From assembly GCF_900155685.1 (NCBI RefSeq), contig NZ_LT732548.1, positions 38,062-71,896 of the forward strand: DNA of 33,835 nt. Direction: 5' to 3'. Source of the stretch: Paenibacillus bouchesdurhonensis. Lineage in GTDB: Bacteria > Bacillota > Bacilli > Paenibacillales > Paenibacillaceae. Below the pieces are notes generated by a model that saw only the letters and a program-made list of their open reading frames with translations, did not search any database and was not told where the DNA came from. Within the stretch, counting starts at the first letter, position 1. Each line of letters starts with the position of its first letter. Both the position numbers and the translations under genes were made by a program. This document shows positions 8,540 to 17,075 of this stretch, piece after piece.

Positions 8540-8581
8540 ACGCCGATAAGGGTTACATCTTCCGTATGGAAGATGTAACCC
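8540..8581 (-). terminator. Hairpin terminator after prs
   Basis: A perfect 14-bp inverted repeat (8550-8563 with 8568-8581, arm GGGTTACATCTTCC, loop GTAT) lies 18 bases past the prs stop. The minus-strand T tract after it is weak, so termination may be partial. Confidence 0.65.
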
Positions 8582-8599
8582 CCGAATAACAAGGAATCC

Positions 8600-9553
8600 T
8601 TATTCGATTTCGAACAGTTTACTGATGGAGAGCTCCTCATGGACGCGAATAATCGCTTCTCCCATCAGCGGAGCGACCGACAACACTTTAAGCTTGCTCG
8701 TTGGGTTCGGTTGCGTAATTGGAATCGTATCAGTAACCACAACTTCCTTCAGCGGAGAATTCTCCAGACGCTCCATGGCCGGACCAGACAGCACTGGATG
8801 CGTACAGCAAGCGTATACCTCTTCAACACCGCCCTCTTTCAAGGCATTGGCGCCGAGAACGATCGTACCAGCCGTATCAATGATGTCATCGACGAGTATA
8901 GCTGTCTTGCCCTCGATGTTACCGATGATGTTCATCACTTCACTGACGTTCGGCTCTGGACGGCGCTTATCGATAATCGCAAGCGGTGCGTTCAGGAAAT
9001 CCGCCAATTTTCGTGCACGTACTACACCGCCATGGTCTGGCGACACGACGACCGGATTTGAAATTTGCTTGGAACGGAAATACTGGGCAAGAATCGGCAC
9101 ACCCAGCATGTGATCAACCGGAATATCGAAGAAGCCTTGGATTTGCATCGCATGCAAGTCCATTGTAATGACGCGATGTGCGCCGGCCTTCTCAATCAGA
9201 TTGGCCACTAGCTTTGCTGTAATAGGGTCACGGGAGCGTGCCTTCCGATCCTGACGAGCGTATCCGTAATATGGGATAACCACGTTAATGCTCTTGGCCG
9301 AAGCCCGCTTCAAAGCATCCACCATGACAAGAAGCTCCATCAAATTATCGTTAACCGGCGCGCAGGTCGATTGTACGATATATACGTGGCAACCGCGTAC
9401 GCTCTCGGACAGCTTCACTTGGATTTCTCCATCGCTGAAGCTTGTCGTTTCCGAATCTCCCATCGGGATACCGATGTAATCGGCAATTTGATGCGCCAAT
9501 TTGGGATTAGAGTTACAGGTGAATATCTTCAGTTTAGAATCACAATAAGTCAT
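8600..9553 (-). CDS. prs: Ribose-phosphate pyrophosphokinase (PRPP synthetase)
   Basis: A 317-residue cytosolic enzyme making PRPP from ribose 5-phosphate and ATP for purine, pyrimidine, histidine, tryptophan and NAD synthesis. Visible motifs: [20 protein letters not shown] (ATP/flexible loop region), [15 protein letters not shown], and the PRPP-binding loop [10 protein letters not shown]. Start ATG 9551-9553 is preceded by GGAGGG at 8 bases and matches the family start; longer in-frame starts lack a ribosome-binding site. It follows glmU as in B. subtilis, but with a gap of about 210 bases, so it may have its own promoter. The product also makes the ligand sensed by PurR (11756-12586). Confidence 0.98.
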   Translation of the reverse strand: MTYCDSKLKIFTCNSNPKLAHQIADYIGIPMGDSETTSFSDGEIQVKLSESVRGCHVYIVQSTCAPVNDNLMELLVMVDALKRASAKSINVVIPYYGYARQDRKARSRDPITAKLVANLIEKAGAHRVITMDLHAMQIQGFFDIPVDHMLGVPILAQYFRSKQISNPVVVSPDHGGVVRARKLADFLNAPLAIIDKRRPEPNVSEVMNIIGNIEGKTAILVDDIIDTAGTIVLGANALKEGGVEEVYACCTHPVLSGPAMERLENSPLKEVVVTDTIPITQPNPTSKLKVLSVAPLMGEAIIRVHEELSISKLFEIE

Positions 9554-9764
9554 AAAATAAAAACCCTCCGTGCTGTATCGATAGTTCAAATCGATCTGGT
9601 CATTAAAATGGTTACTGCGTCTACATTCCATTGCTATGTTGTCATACTGTTACTGCCGTAATCAAGATTCCTCGGCTCATACATAAATGAACACATACTT
9701 CTATATTACACTATCTTGCTATGACATTACTATTAGAGGTTGTTCACTTTGTGAACATGGGCTA

Positions 9765-11162
9765 TCATTGCTTCTCCCGATCATGCTTTGCCTTAGCCCG
9801 ATTACGAAGCTTCTCGGCATATCCCGCCTTGTTCTCCTGCCGATTTCTGGCGATAGCAACGTCATTCTCCGGTACGGATTGAGTAATCGTCGAGCCTGCA
9901 ACGACATAAGCTCCTTTACCGACCTTCACCGGCGCAATTAAATTAACATTGCTGCCTACGAACGCATCATCTTCAATTTCTGTAATGGACTTATTATAAC
10001 CATCATAGTTAACAGTTATCGCACCACAGCCAATATTTACATTCTTGCCTACTTTGGCGTCACCGATATAGCTCAAATGCGACACTTTAGAGCCATCGTC
10101 AATTGAAGCATTCTTGATTTCCACGAAATCGCCAACTTTAACGTGCGCTCCAAGTTTTGCCCCTGGACGCAAATAAGCGAAAGGTCCAACGGTAGCTTTG
10201 CTACCTACTTCGGCATCCATAAGTACCGAATGCTTAACCTCCGCGCCGTGGTCGATTTTGCTATTATTTATTTCCGCCCCTGGCCCGATGATGCAGTCCT
10301 CGCCGATCACCGTATTTTCCGTCAACAATGTTCCCGGATAAAGAATAGTATCCGCTCCGATTTGAACATCTGCGCCGATATACGTTGATTGCGGGTCAAT
10401 GATGGTCACCCCATTCAGCATATGCTTCCGGGCAATTCTCTCCCGCATAAACTGTTCAGCCTCTGACAGGGCCAGCCGATCGTTAACACCGATCGATTCC
10501 GCATAATCCTCGGTCATATAACCTTCAACAACTTCGCCGGAATTCACTAGAATACCGATTACATCCGTCAAATAATATTCCTGCTGGGCATTGTTGTTCG
10601 TTACTTTGCCAAGAGCGGCAAATAGCTTCGCATTATCAAAACAATAAGTACCTGTGTTAAATTCCTTTACCGCATCTTCTTCCGGAGAACAATCCTTCTG
10701 TTCTACGATTCGCACAACAGAACCATTCTCCCCCCGGATAATCCGACCATATCCCTGCGGGTTCTCCGTCCAGGCAGACAGCACGGTAGCTGCAGCTCCG
10801 CTGTTCGTATGCAAAGCGATGAGCTCCTCGAGCGTCTCTGGCTTCACGAGCGGAGTATCTCCGCAAATGACGATCGTAATTCCTTCCTCGCTGGCAAGCA
10901 GCGATTCAGCTTGCTTAACAGCATGACCCGTGCCTAGCTGTTGCTCCTGCAGCACGTATTCTGCTGACGTTCCGAGATAAGACTGTACCGCATCTGCACC
11001 GTGGCCAACCACCACAATGCTTCGCTCACACTGAATTTGCTTTACCGTGTCCAGAACATGTCCTACCATCGGTTTGCCACAAACGGGATGGAGCACTTTA
11101 TAAAGCTTGGACTTCATGCGCTTCCCTTGTCCTGCAGCAAGAATAATCGCTAATCTTTTCAA
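9765..11162 (-). CDS. glmU: Bifunctional UDP-N-acetylglucosamine pyrophosphorylase / glucosamine-1-phosphate N-acetyltransferase
   Basis: A 465-residue enzyme that acetylates GlcN-1-P and then makes UDP-GlcNAc for peptidoglycan and wall polymers. The N-terminal nucleotidyltransferase is marked by LAAGQGKRMKSKLYKVLHP and the QQLGTGHAV and NTGTYCF segments. From about residue 250 a left-handed beta-helix of hexapeptide repeats carries the acetyltransferase, with the catalytic region GSKVSHLSYIGDA. The start is TTG at 11160-11162, preceded by GGAGG at 8 bases and aligning with the family N-terminus. It lies between spoVG and prs, as in B. subtilis (gcaD). Confidence 0.98.
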   Translation of the reverse strand: MKRLAIILAAGQGKRMKSKLYKVLHPVCGKPMVGHVLDTVKQIQCERSIVVVGHGADAVQSYLGTSAEYVLQEQQLGTGHAVKQAESLLASEEGITIVICGDTPLVKPETLEELIALHTNSGAAATVLSAWTENPQGYGRIIRGENGSVVRIVEQKDCSPEEDAVKEFNTGTYCFDNAKLFAALGKVTNNNAQQEYYLTDVIGILVNSGEVVEGYMTEDYAESIGVNDRLALSEAEQFMRERIARKHMLNGVTIIDPQSTYIGADVQIGADTILYPGTLLTENTVIGEDCIIGPGAEINNSKIDHGAEVKHSVLMDAEVGSKATVGPFAYLRPGAKLGAHVKVGDFVEIKNASIDDGSKVSHLSYIGDAKVGKNVNIGCGAITVNYDGYNKSITEIEDDAFVGSNVNLIAPVKVGKGAYVVAGSTITQSVPENDVAIARNRQENKAGYAEKLRNRAKAKHDREKQ

Positions 11163-11212
11163 GGCCCCGGCCTCCTTCTCTTAAACTCATTACTGAATAT
11201 ATCTTATTTAAG

Positions 11213-11254
11213 ACAAAAAGAAAAGAGAGCCATGATTAACATGGCACCCTTTTC
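11213..11254 (-). terminator. Terminator after spoVG
   Basis: GCCATG (11229-11234) and CATGGC (11240-11245) form the core. Flanking A-rich and T-rich arms extend the helix with two mismatches, and the minus strand continues TCTCTTTTCTTTTTG. It follows the spoVG stop by about 40 bases. Confidence 0.85.
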
Positions 11255-11287
11255 TTCGAACCCCAATTGGTTAGACAAAACCAGTAC

Positions 11288-11572
11288 TTAAGCCCCTTCT
11301 TCAATAACTTCTTCTTGGTCAGCAGCGCGTTCGTACTCAGCCAATACTGCGGCTTGAATCTTCTCGCGTGTGCCTGAAGAAATTGGATGCGCGATATCCC
11401 GGAACTCCCCGTCCGGTGTGCGCTTGCTAGGCATTGCTACAAACATTCCATTATTTCCGTCGATGACGCGAATGTCATGAACAACAAACTCGTTATCGAT
11501 GGTAATGGATGCAATTGCCTTCATTCTGCCTTCCGAGCTGACTCGGCGGAGCCTTACATCCGTAATTTGCAT
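11288..11572 (-). CDS. spoVG: SpoVG, RNA-binding regulator
   Basis: A 94-residue protein beginning [20 protein letters not shown] and containing the conserved [20 protein letters not shown] and FRDIAHPI segments, with a short acidic tail. SpoVG is a small nucleic-acid-binding regulator that affects asymmetric septation and, in other Firmicutes, capsule, virulence and cell-wall traits. ATG at 11570-11572 follows AAGGTGGTG. A textbook sigma-H promoter lies just upstream, preceded by A/T-rich DNA as at the AbrB-repressed B. subtilis spoVG promoter. In B. subtilis yabJ precedes spoVG in the same operon; here purR is directly upstream and yabJ is missing. Confidence 0.98.
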   Translation of the reverse strand: MQITDVRLRRVSSEGRMKAIASITIDNEFVVHDIRVIDGNNGMFVAMPSKRTPDGEFRDIAHPISSGTREKIQAAVLAEYERAADQEEVIEEGA

Positions 11573-11609
11573 ATGTGTTCACCACCTTTTTCCATCAGGG
11601 ACTTGGTGT

Positions 11610-11639
11610 AATATTCCACATAGCCAACGGAAATCCTCC
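11610..11639 (-). promoter_or_regulatory. Sigma-H promoter of spoVG
   Basis: On the minus strand GGAGGATTT (11631-11639) matches the sigma-H -35 RNAGGAWWW. After 13 bases GGAATATT (11610-11617) matches the -10 RNNGAATWW. The spoVG start is about 38 bases downstream. Confidence 0.85.
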
Positions 11640-11755
11640 TTTTTTATGGAACAAAATACCCTAAATTCAGGAATTTTTTTGTAAACATGAGGTTTTCGAC
11701 ATGATTCGTCTAGATCATAGCCGATTTTTAATGAATCGACAGAAGAATTGACCAA

Positions 11756-12586
11756 CTATTCTATTGAGAAATAGTTACCAGGCTCGACTTTTATTTCCTT
11801 CCCCTTAGCATCAACTACCGTGAGCGTCGCCAAAGACACATAGTCCTGGAGCAATCTTTGTTCCGACTCGATCTCGCCTGACTCTACGAGCACACCGACA
11901 CCTGCCACCTTCGCGTCAAATTCGGCAAGTAGGTCTACCATCCCTTGGATCGTGCCTCCGGCCTTCATAAAATCATCCATAATTAGGACTCTGGATTTCT
12001 CTTTGAGCGCACGGCGCGACAAGGTCATCGTATGCAGACTTTTGTGCGAGCCTGATACATAATTGATGCTAACGGCAGACCCTTCTGTAACCTGATGGTC
12101 CCGCCTTACGAGTACGACTGGTAAATTCAGCTCAGCACCTGTGGCATAAGCAAGTGGGATTCCCTTAGTCTCTACCGTCATAATACAGTCGATCTCCCGA
12201 TTTGAAAAAATAGTTGCAAATAACTTTCCGGCCTCGTTCATTAGTGCAGGCTGACCTAATAAATCAGACATGTACAAATAACCGCCAGGCAAAATACGAT
12301 CTGGCTGGGACAATCTCTCGCACAGCTGGTTAATAAATGCTAGAGCATGCTCTCTGCTTACCTTAGGAATATATTTCACCCCTCCAGCAGCTCCAGCCAA
12401 GGTGTGGAGTTCGCCCATGCCTTCGTTTTCGAATACTTCTTTAATAATAGCCAAGTCCTCGCTAATAGATGATTTGGCCGCACCATAACGTTGTGCAAAA
12501 GTGGTCAGTGGTATCAAATGATGGGGACGTGACAATAGAAATCGCGTCATTTCCACCAATCGAGCGCTTCTTTTTAGTTTTTTCAC
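11756..12586 (-). CDS. purR: Purine operon repressor PurR
   Basis: A 276-residue Gram-positive PurR, unrelated to the LacI-type E. coli PurR. An N-terminal winged helix (about residues 1-75, KRSARLVEMTRFLLSRPHHL) is fused to a phosphoribosyltransferase-like effector domain. The latter has the PRPP-binding motif VLIMDDFMKAGGT near residues 200-213. It represses purine genes when PRPP is low. The start is GTG at 12584-12586 behind GAGGGG. The gene has its own sigma-A-like promoter with a PurBox-like site just downstream, pointing to autoregulation as in B. subtilis. ispE lies upstream and spoVG downstream. Confidence 0.97.
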   Translation of the reverse strand: MKKLKRSARLVEMTRFLLSRPHHLIPLTTFAQRYGAAKSSISEDLAIIKEVFENEGMGELHTLAGAAGGVKYIPKVSREHALAFINQLCERLSQPDRILPGGYLYMSDLLGQPALMNEAGKLFATIFSNREIDCIMTVETKGIPLAYATGAELNLPVVLVRRDHQVTEGSAVSINYVSGSHKSLHTMTLSRRALKEKSRVLIMDDFMKAGGTIQGMVDLLAEFDAKVAGVGVLVESGEIESEQRLLQDYVSLATLTVVDAKGKEIKVEPGNYFSIE

Positions 12587-12599
12587 GAAGTACCCCTCT

Positions 12600-12612
12600 A
12601 AATCCGAATATT
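12600..12612. promoter_or_regulatory. PurBox-like operator in front of purR
   Basis: AAATCCGAATATT matches the PurR PurBox AWWWCCGAACWWT at 12 of 13 positions and sits just after the purR -10. A weak inverted partner (CACGTTTGTACGT, 12628-12640, 7 of 13) lies 15 bases away, slightly less than the usual 16-17. Confidence 0.5.
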
Positions 12613-12621
12613 TTAATGAAA

Positions 12622-12650
12622 ATATTACACGTTTGTACGTCTTTATTCAA
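12622..12650 (-). promoter_or_regulatory. Sigma-A-like promoter of purR
   Basis: TTGAAT (12645-12650) and TAATAT (12622-12627) are separated by 17 bases on the minus strand, in the gap between ispE and purR. Confidence 0.5.
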
Positions 12651-12657
12651 GTCTTCC

Positions 12658-13512
12658 TTAAGTAAGCAAGCGTACAGCGTAGACTTCTTTACAAAATCCC
12701 CTCAGCCCATTATAAATCCGCGATACTTTGGATTCCTTGGAAACCAAGCCAAATACAGTTGGACCGCTGCCAGACATCAATACTCCATCCGCTCCAAGCT
12801 TCAACATCGTTTCTTTAAGATGCGCCACCTCGGGATAGAGCTTAAGAGTCACTTCTTCCAGCACATTGCCTAGTTCCTCGCATACCCCCTGAAAAGAGGA
12901 ACGCTCGATCGCCTGTAGCATGCGCCCCGCCGAAGGATGCACCACCACTTCATCGCTGCGAAAACGTCCATAAATCTCCGCCGTCGATACGTTGATCGGC
13001 AGCTTCGCCAGCACGACCCAGCATTGCGGCGGATTGGGAAGGGGGGTCAGCAGCTCTCCTCGGCCAGTCGCTAGCGCCGTTCCGCCTGTAATGCAGAAGG
13101 GTACATCCGACCCCAATTCGGCGCCAAGCTGCTTCAGTTCCTCTGCGGGGATCTTTAGATCCCACAGCCGATTCAAACCGCGCAGTGCCGCAGCAGCATC
13201 ACTGCTGCCGCCGGCTAAGCCTGCGGCTACTGGAATGTTTTTATCCAAATGAATATACACGCCGCTGCGGACGTTGTACCGTTCTTTAATCAGCTTAGCC
13301 GCCTGGAAGGCCAGGTTCTTCTCATCCAGCGGAATATAGCCCGCCTGGCTCGAAATAATGATCGTATCCCGCGAGAGGGCTTCCATTTCCAAGCGATCAG
13401 CTAAATCCACCATGGTCATGATCATTTCAACCTCATGATAGCCATCCGGCCGCTTATGCAATACGTCCAGCATCAAATTGATTTTTGCCGGAGCTTTCTC
13501 GTAAATTTTCAA
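12658..13512 (-). CDS. ispE: 4-diphosphocytidyl-2-C-methyl-D-erythritol kinase
   Basis: A 284-residue GHMP-family kinase that phosphorylates CDP-methylerythritol in the MEP pathway to isoprenoids. Seen: the start [20 protein letters not shown] with the active-site Lys, [12 protein letters not shown], and the glycine-rich ATP loop [17 protein letters not shown]. The start I chose is TTG at 13510-13512, preceded by GGTGG at 8 bases; this aligns with the B. subtilis start [13 protein letters not shown]. In-frame ATGs further upstream have no ribosome-binding site. It lies between sspF and purR as in B. subtilis, with its own sigma-A-type promoter after the sspF terminator. Confidence 0.96.
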   Translation of the reverse strand: MKIYEKAPAKINLMLDVLHKRPDGYHEVEMIMTMVDLADRLEMEALSRDTIIISSQAGYIPLDEKNLAFQAAKLIKERYNVRSGVYIHLDKNIPVAAGLAGGSSDAAAALRGLNRLWDLKIPAEELKQLGAELGSDVPFCITGGTALATGRGELLTPLPNPPQCWVVLAKLPINVSTAEIYGRFRSDEVVVHPSAGRMLQAIERSSFQGVCEELGNVLEEVTLKLYPEVAHLKETMLKLGADGVLMSGSGPTVFGLVSKESKVSRIYNGLRGFCKEVYAVRLLT

Positions 13513-13580
13513 GGCGTACACCACCCTCAGCATGTCCATGGAATCATTTCTAATGTTAAGCAAGTAATAACGTTTACCAT

Positions 13581-13609
13581 ATTATAAAATTAACTGTCGG
13601 CTTAGTCTA
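13581..13609 (-). promoter_or_regulatory. Sigma-A promoter of ispE
   Basis: TAGACT (13604-13609), 17 bases, then a perfect TATAAT (13581-13586) on the minus strand, about 70 bases before the ispE start. Confidence 0.55.
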
Positions 13610-13654
13610 TTACAGACGGACAAATACCTGGGTTGTGTACGATTTTTTCTTAAT

Positions 13655-13699
13655 ATGTTAACAAACAGGGGACCCTCCTGAATCAGGAAGGCCCCCTGT
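13655..13699 (-). terminator. Terminator after sspF
   Basis: Two 17-base arms (13665-13681 and 13683-13699) pair with two mismatches and are followed on the minus strand by TTTGTT. It lies immediately after the sspF stop. Confidence 0.85.
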
Positions 13700-13702
13700 G
13701 AA

Positions 13703-13879
13703 TTATTTCCGTGTAGCTGCACGCTCTGCCAGCTCAATTGCTCTCTTCACCATATTGCCGGCGTCCTTCGCCTTAATGCCCCCCCAGCCTTCCTGCTGAA
13801 CGGTGTCGTAGAACCCCAAATCCTTTGCAAGCTCCATCTTCAGCTCTTCCGACATTACACTGCGCCGTCTCCGCGCCAT
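13703..13879 (-). CDS. sspF: Small acid-soluble spore protein SspF
   Basis: A 58-residue alpha/beta-type [24 protein letters not shown], then [20 protein letters not shown] and [12 protein letters not shown]. These proteins coat DNA in the forespore and protect it. The frame is open further upstream, but ATG at 13877-13879 has the ribosome-binding site GGAGG at 8 bases and matches the B. subtilis SspF start (MGRRRGVMSDEFKYELAKDL). A sigma-G promoter and a terminator flank it, so it is a monocistronic forespore gene between veg and ispE, as in B. subtilis. Confidence 0.95.
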   Translation of the reverse strand: MARRRRSVMSEELKMELAKDLGFYDTVQQEGWGGIKAKDAGNMVKRAIELAERAATRK

Positions 13880-13922
13880 GGCATGCCCCTCCTTACAGGG
13901 TGATGGATGTAGGAACATTGGA

Positions 13923-13951
13923 TAGTATGCGCTGTCCGTAGCCCTTCATAC
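13923..13951 (-). promoter_or_regulatory. Sigma-G promoter of sspF
   Basis: GTATG (13947-13951), 17 bases, then CATACTA (13923-13929) on the minus strand. The -10 is a perfect sigma-G match and the position, about 40 bases before the start codon, is right for a forespore SASP gene. Confidence 0.75.
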
Positions 13952-13984
13952 GGCGAAATACCTGCCAAGGAAACGCCAAAGAGG

Positions 13985-14028
13985 CGAAAAAAGAAAAAAA
14001 CGGCGCCGCAGGATGCGGATCGCCGTTT
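13985..14028 (-). terminator. Terminator after veg
   Basis: AAACGGCG (13998-14005) pairs with CGCCGTTT (14021-14028), with inner CCGC/GCGG, followed on the minus strand by TTTTCTTTTTT. Confidence 0.9.
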
Positions 14029-14049
14029 ACTAACTGAACATGATGCTCA

Positions 14050-14328
14050 CTATTTAATATACGTAATCCGCATCTCGTTGTCGCTGTTGTCGTCACAAAT
14101 CATTACTTCAACGGATTCGGTAAGTATATCGGCATAACTGTAAGACACTCGCTTAAAGGTCTGTTGCTCTTCATCCAGTTTCACGATAAAGACAGATGGA
14201 TATGTCTCCTCCAATACGCCGGTACGTTCGACGGTCTTACGGCGACCACCGTTTGCACGCAGCATAATTTTCTGTCCTACGTAAGCGTCGAGACTATGCT
14301 TAATTTCCGACAGCGTATTTTTAGCCAT
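14050..14328 (-). CDS. veg: Veg protein
   Basis: A 92-residue protein (86 in B. subtilis): [40 protein letters not shown] and [11 protein letters not shown], then [15 protein letters not shown]. Veg is abundant during growth and has been linked to biofilm matrix gene expression in B. subtilis; its biochemical role is unclear. ATG at 14326-14328 follows AAGGTGG at 9 bases and matches the family; upstream in-frame codons would add a tail absent from homologues. Two tandem consensus sigma-A promoters drive it, in keeping with the very strong veg promoter of B. subtilis. Its neighbours are yabG and sspF. Confidence 0.96.
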   Translation of the reverse strand: MAKNTLSEIKHSLDAYVGQKIMLRANGGRRKTVERTGVLEETYPSVFIVKLDEEQQTFKRVSYSYADILTESVEVMICDDNSDNEMRITYIK

Positions 14329-14356
14329 TGCCTGTGACCACCTTCTTTCTTTGTCC

Positions 14357-14385
14357 ATTATACACAAAAGCTGAGTACATGTCAA
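14357..14385 (-). promoter_or_regulatory. Consensus sigma-A promoter of veg (proximal)
   Basis: TTGACA (14380-14385), exactly 17 bases, then TATAAT (14357-14362) on the minus strand: a perfect consensus match. Confidence 0.93.
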
Positions 14386-14399
14386 ATGCAAAACCAATA

Positions 14400-14429
14400 A
14401 TTATATCAGTCTGAAAAAAGTATTGTCAA
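14400..14429 (-). promoter_or_regulatory. Second consensus sigma-A promoter of veg (distal)
   Basis: TTGACA (14424-14429), 18 bases, then TATAAT (14400-14405), 43-44 bases upstream of the first promoter on the same strand. Confidence 0.85.
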
Positions 14430-14483
14430 CGATTTTTTTTCGACATATTTTTAACAGCCAAATTATCGGCTAAAAAATCTTGA

Positions 14484-14512
14484 AAAAACAAAAAAAGCAC
14501 CTCACGGTGCCT
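14484..14512 (-). terminator. Terminator after yabG
   Basis: GCACC (14497-14501) and GGTGC (14506-14510) form a short hairpin extended by A/T pairs, followed on the minus strand by TTTTTTTGTTTTTT. Confidence 0.85.
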
Positions 14513-14541
14513 CTTAAAAAAACAGAGTTTACAAAATAAGT

Positions 14542-15438
14542 TTACATGGACGGCACTACCTTCAAAGTGGATAAATCTTTGAGCTTCGGCAATCCAATCC
14601 GGTAACTGCCACGCGTCTCGATTCCGCCGACTCCTTGCGTGCCACTGATCGTATTATTTAATATATCCATCATGTTAATGGTATCCCGGATCGAGGTAAA
14701 GGACACCTTTGCCGCAATATATACCGGATCCAACGCGTGAATAAGCACGCGAGAGGGTGAACTGGCGAAATTAGCCCCGGCTTGCAGCAATGCCTCGAAA
14801 TGAGACTGGCATGCTCCTGCAACTACGGTTAATGCATCGAAGTTACGTTCGTACTGTCTTGCCGCCTGAACGGCTTCAACGAAGTGGCTGGAGTTCTTAT
14901 AGCTCGACAAATTGTAAAGATCTGCTTGCGGACGATTCTTAAGGACACCATCATGTCCTGTTATGACGACAATATCCGGGCGAATACCAGGAAGCAGGCG
15001 GTATAAAGCACTGGCCATCTGCGATTCTGTCACATAATAACCATGAGCGGGAACCCGGAGCTTCTCGTACAGATCAAGACTCTTCTTCAAATATCGTTCA
15101 TCCCCGTCCAGATGCAGGACCTTGCCTGGGACTTCAAAATAAGACGGCTCACTTTGTGCGTACCATAATTGACTCAGACTAGCCTGATTGCGTTCGGTTT
15201 GCTCTTGCCGATCTCGATGCAGCCGTTTAAGCGACTCTGTCGCCTTGATGCGCGCTCTCTTTGCCTTCTCCGTTGGAGAGGCCGGATCGACCTTCACAAG
15301 ATCGTGCAAAGGCGCATCGGCCAGCAGTCGGAATTCTGTTCCCTTGATCATAGCTTCATTGCGTTGTATGCTCTCCACCCGGAAAGTCACGTCACCGCCG
15401 TATGATTTTCGGACGACCAAGTCTCCCAAATTCGTCAA
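14542..15438 (-). CDS. yabG: Sporulation-specific protease YabG
   Basis: A cysteine-type protease made in the mother cell that trims spore coat proteins. Family features: LGDLVVRKSYGGDVTFRVES at the N-terminus, GKVLHLDGDERYLKK, the region VVITGHDG, and the highly conserved block VAGACQSHFEALLQAGANF, with the likely catalytic Cys near residue 210, ending GGIETRGSYRIGLPK. The frame is open for 22 more codons upstream (GTG 15502, ATG 15490), but those starts lack a ribosome-binding site. TTG at 15436-15438 lies 6 bases after GAGGTG and matches the length of homologues. A sigma-K-type promoter lies inside the longer version of the frame, which also favours the TTG start. Confidence 0.93.
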   Translation of the reverse strand: MTNLGDLVVRKSYGGDVTFRVESIQRNEAMIKGTEFRLLADAPLHDLVKVDPASPTEKAKRARIKATESLKRLHRDRQEQTERNQASLSQLWYAQSEPSYFEVPGKVLHLDGDERYLKKSLDLYEKLRVPAHGYYVTESQMASALYRLLPGIRPDIVVITGHDGVLKNRPQADLYNLSSYKNSSHFVEAVQAARQYERNFDALTVVAGACQSHFEALLQAGANFASSPSRVLIHALDPVYIAAKVSFTSIRDTINMMDILNNTISGTQGVGGIETRGSYRIGLPKLKDLSTLKVVPSM

Positions 15439-15455
15439 ATGAATCACCTCTACCC

Positions 15456-15486
15456 TAAGGTATGGGCGAAAGCTGAGATTGGTTAC
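15456..15486 (-). promoter_or_regulatory. Candidate sigma-K promoter of yabG
   Basis: CATACCTTA (15456-15464) fits the sigma-K -10 CATANNNTA fully, with AACC (ending at 15481) 16 bases upstream in the -35 position. The implied leader is very short, with the start point close to the ribosome-binding site. Confidence 0.55.
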
Positions 15487-15516
15487 AGACATCCATTCTT
15501 GCACTCATCAAATTTT

Positions 15517-16407
<891 letters not shown>

Positions 16408-16962
16408 TTAAACCCCTTTATCCTCCAGTTGAGCCAGCGCAGCCGCAAACTCCTCCCGGCTAATCCGAAATACGGTAAGCCGCTTATAAAGCTGCTTGCC
16501 GTTACAGTAACCGATGCCAAGCAATTCGCCAATCACGCGCCGTCTGGCGGCGGCTGACGGGTGAACGATCAAGCCCGCTTCTATTAAGTCTTCCCAATCG
16601 ATAAGTTTATCATCATTCCTGGCAGTTCCAGTCTCTGTATGCACACGTGCCAGCGCTTCCCTGATGGCTTCGGGCGAGGCATTCTCCACGCCGATATCGC
16701 CGTGGCGCGTAGCATCGGCTTCCCGAAGAAAAGCATGTTTGCAGCCGGGTACCTTGTTCGCGACGATTTTGCGGATTCGCTCGCCGGCATGGTCTGGATC
16801 CGTCAGAATGATGACCCCGCGGCGCTCCTGAGCCAATGCAATTTTACGCAGTACAGTCTCATTGATAGCCGAACCCCCGGTTTCGATCGTATCAGCCTCG
16901 ACGGCTCGTTTGACGGCGACCGTATCGTCCCGCCCTTCTACAACAATGACTTCTTTGATCAT
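16408..16962 (-). CDS. rnmV: Ribonuclease M5
   Basis: A 184-residue Toprim-domain nuclease that makes the final double cut on 5S rRNA precursor. The Toprim motifs are VVEGRDDTVAVKRAV at residues 6-20 with the catalytic Glu, and LTDPDHAGERIRK with the DxD. The C-terminal part (EDLIEAGLIVHPSAAARRR) is typical. I chose ATG 16960-16962 (MIKEVIVVEGRDD), which has AAGAGGG upstream and matches homologues; the frame runs ten codons further without support. It forms a pair with rsmA and follows yabE. Its 5S substrate is encoded in this window at 32185-32301. Confidence 0.95.
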   Translation of the reverse strand: MIKEVIVVEGRDDTVAVKRAVEADTIETGGSAINETVLRKIALAQERRGVIILTDPDHAGERIRKIVANKVPGCKHAFLREADATRHGDIGVENASPEAIREALARVHTETGTARNDDKLIDWEDLIEAGLIVHPSAAARRRVIGELLGIGYCNGKQLYKRLTVFRISREEFAAALAQLEDKGV

Positions 16963-16989
16963 CGGAAAGTTAACCCTCTTCCTCATACG

Positions 16990-17018
16990 CAAAAAGAAGA
17001 GGACTTCTCCTCTTCTTT
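16990..17018 (-). terminator. Terminator after yabE
   Basis: A perfect 10-bp hairpin, AAAGAAGAGG (16993-17002) with CCTCTTCTTT (17009-17018), is followed on the minus strand by TTG after its own T-rich arm. It lies between the yabE stop and rnmV. Confidence 0.8.
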
Positions 17019-17075
17019 ACATACCTTTTTCATTTATCTATAGTATCTTATTCCCTTTGCAATGTAAAACAGGAA

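Larger units (their letters stand above)
8124..8545. repeat. GC-rich non-coding element in place of ctc
   Basis: About 420 bases between prs and pth are much more GC-rich than their surroundings and rich in short C and G runs. The element contains the 8148-8170 palindrome. It also has two degenerate tandem units about 45 bases apart, starting near 8250 (CCCCTTTGGGGATGCG...CTACTTTCGGTGCG) and near 8295 (CCCCTTCGGGTACGTC...TTACTTTTGGTGCA). A 12-bp palindrome GTCTATATAGAC (8522-8533) marks the prs side. Open frames exist on both strands, as expected for GC-rich DNA, but none has a ribosome-binding site or a recognisable protein. I see no remnant of ctc. It may be a dispersed intergenic repeat or MITE-like insertion. 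Confidence 0.55.

Noticed and set aside
9742..9756. Small palindrome GTTCAC-TTT-GTGAAC after glmU
   Set aside because: Only a 6-bp stem, with no T tract after it on the minus strand; not enough for a terminator or a named operator.
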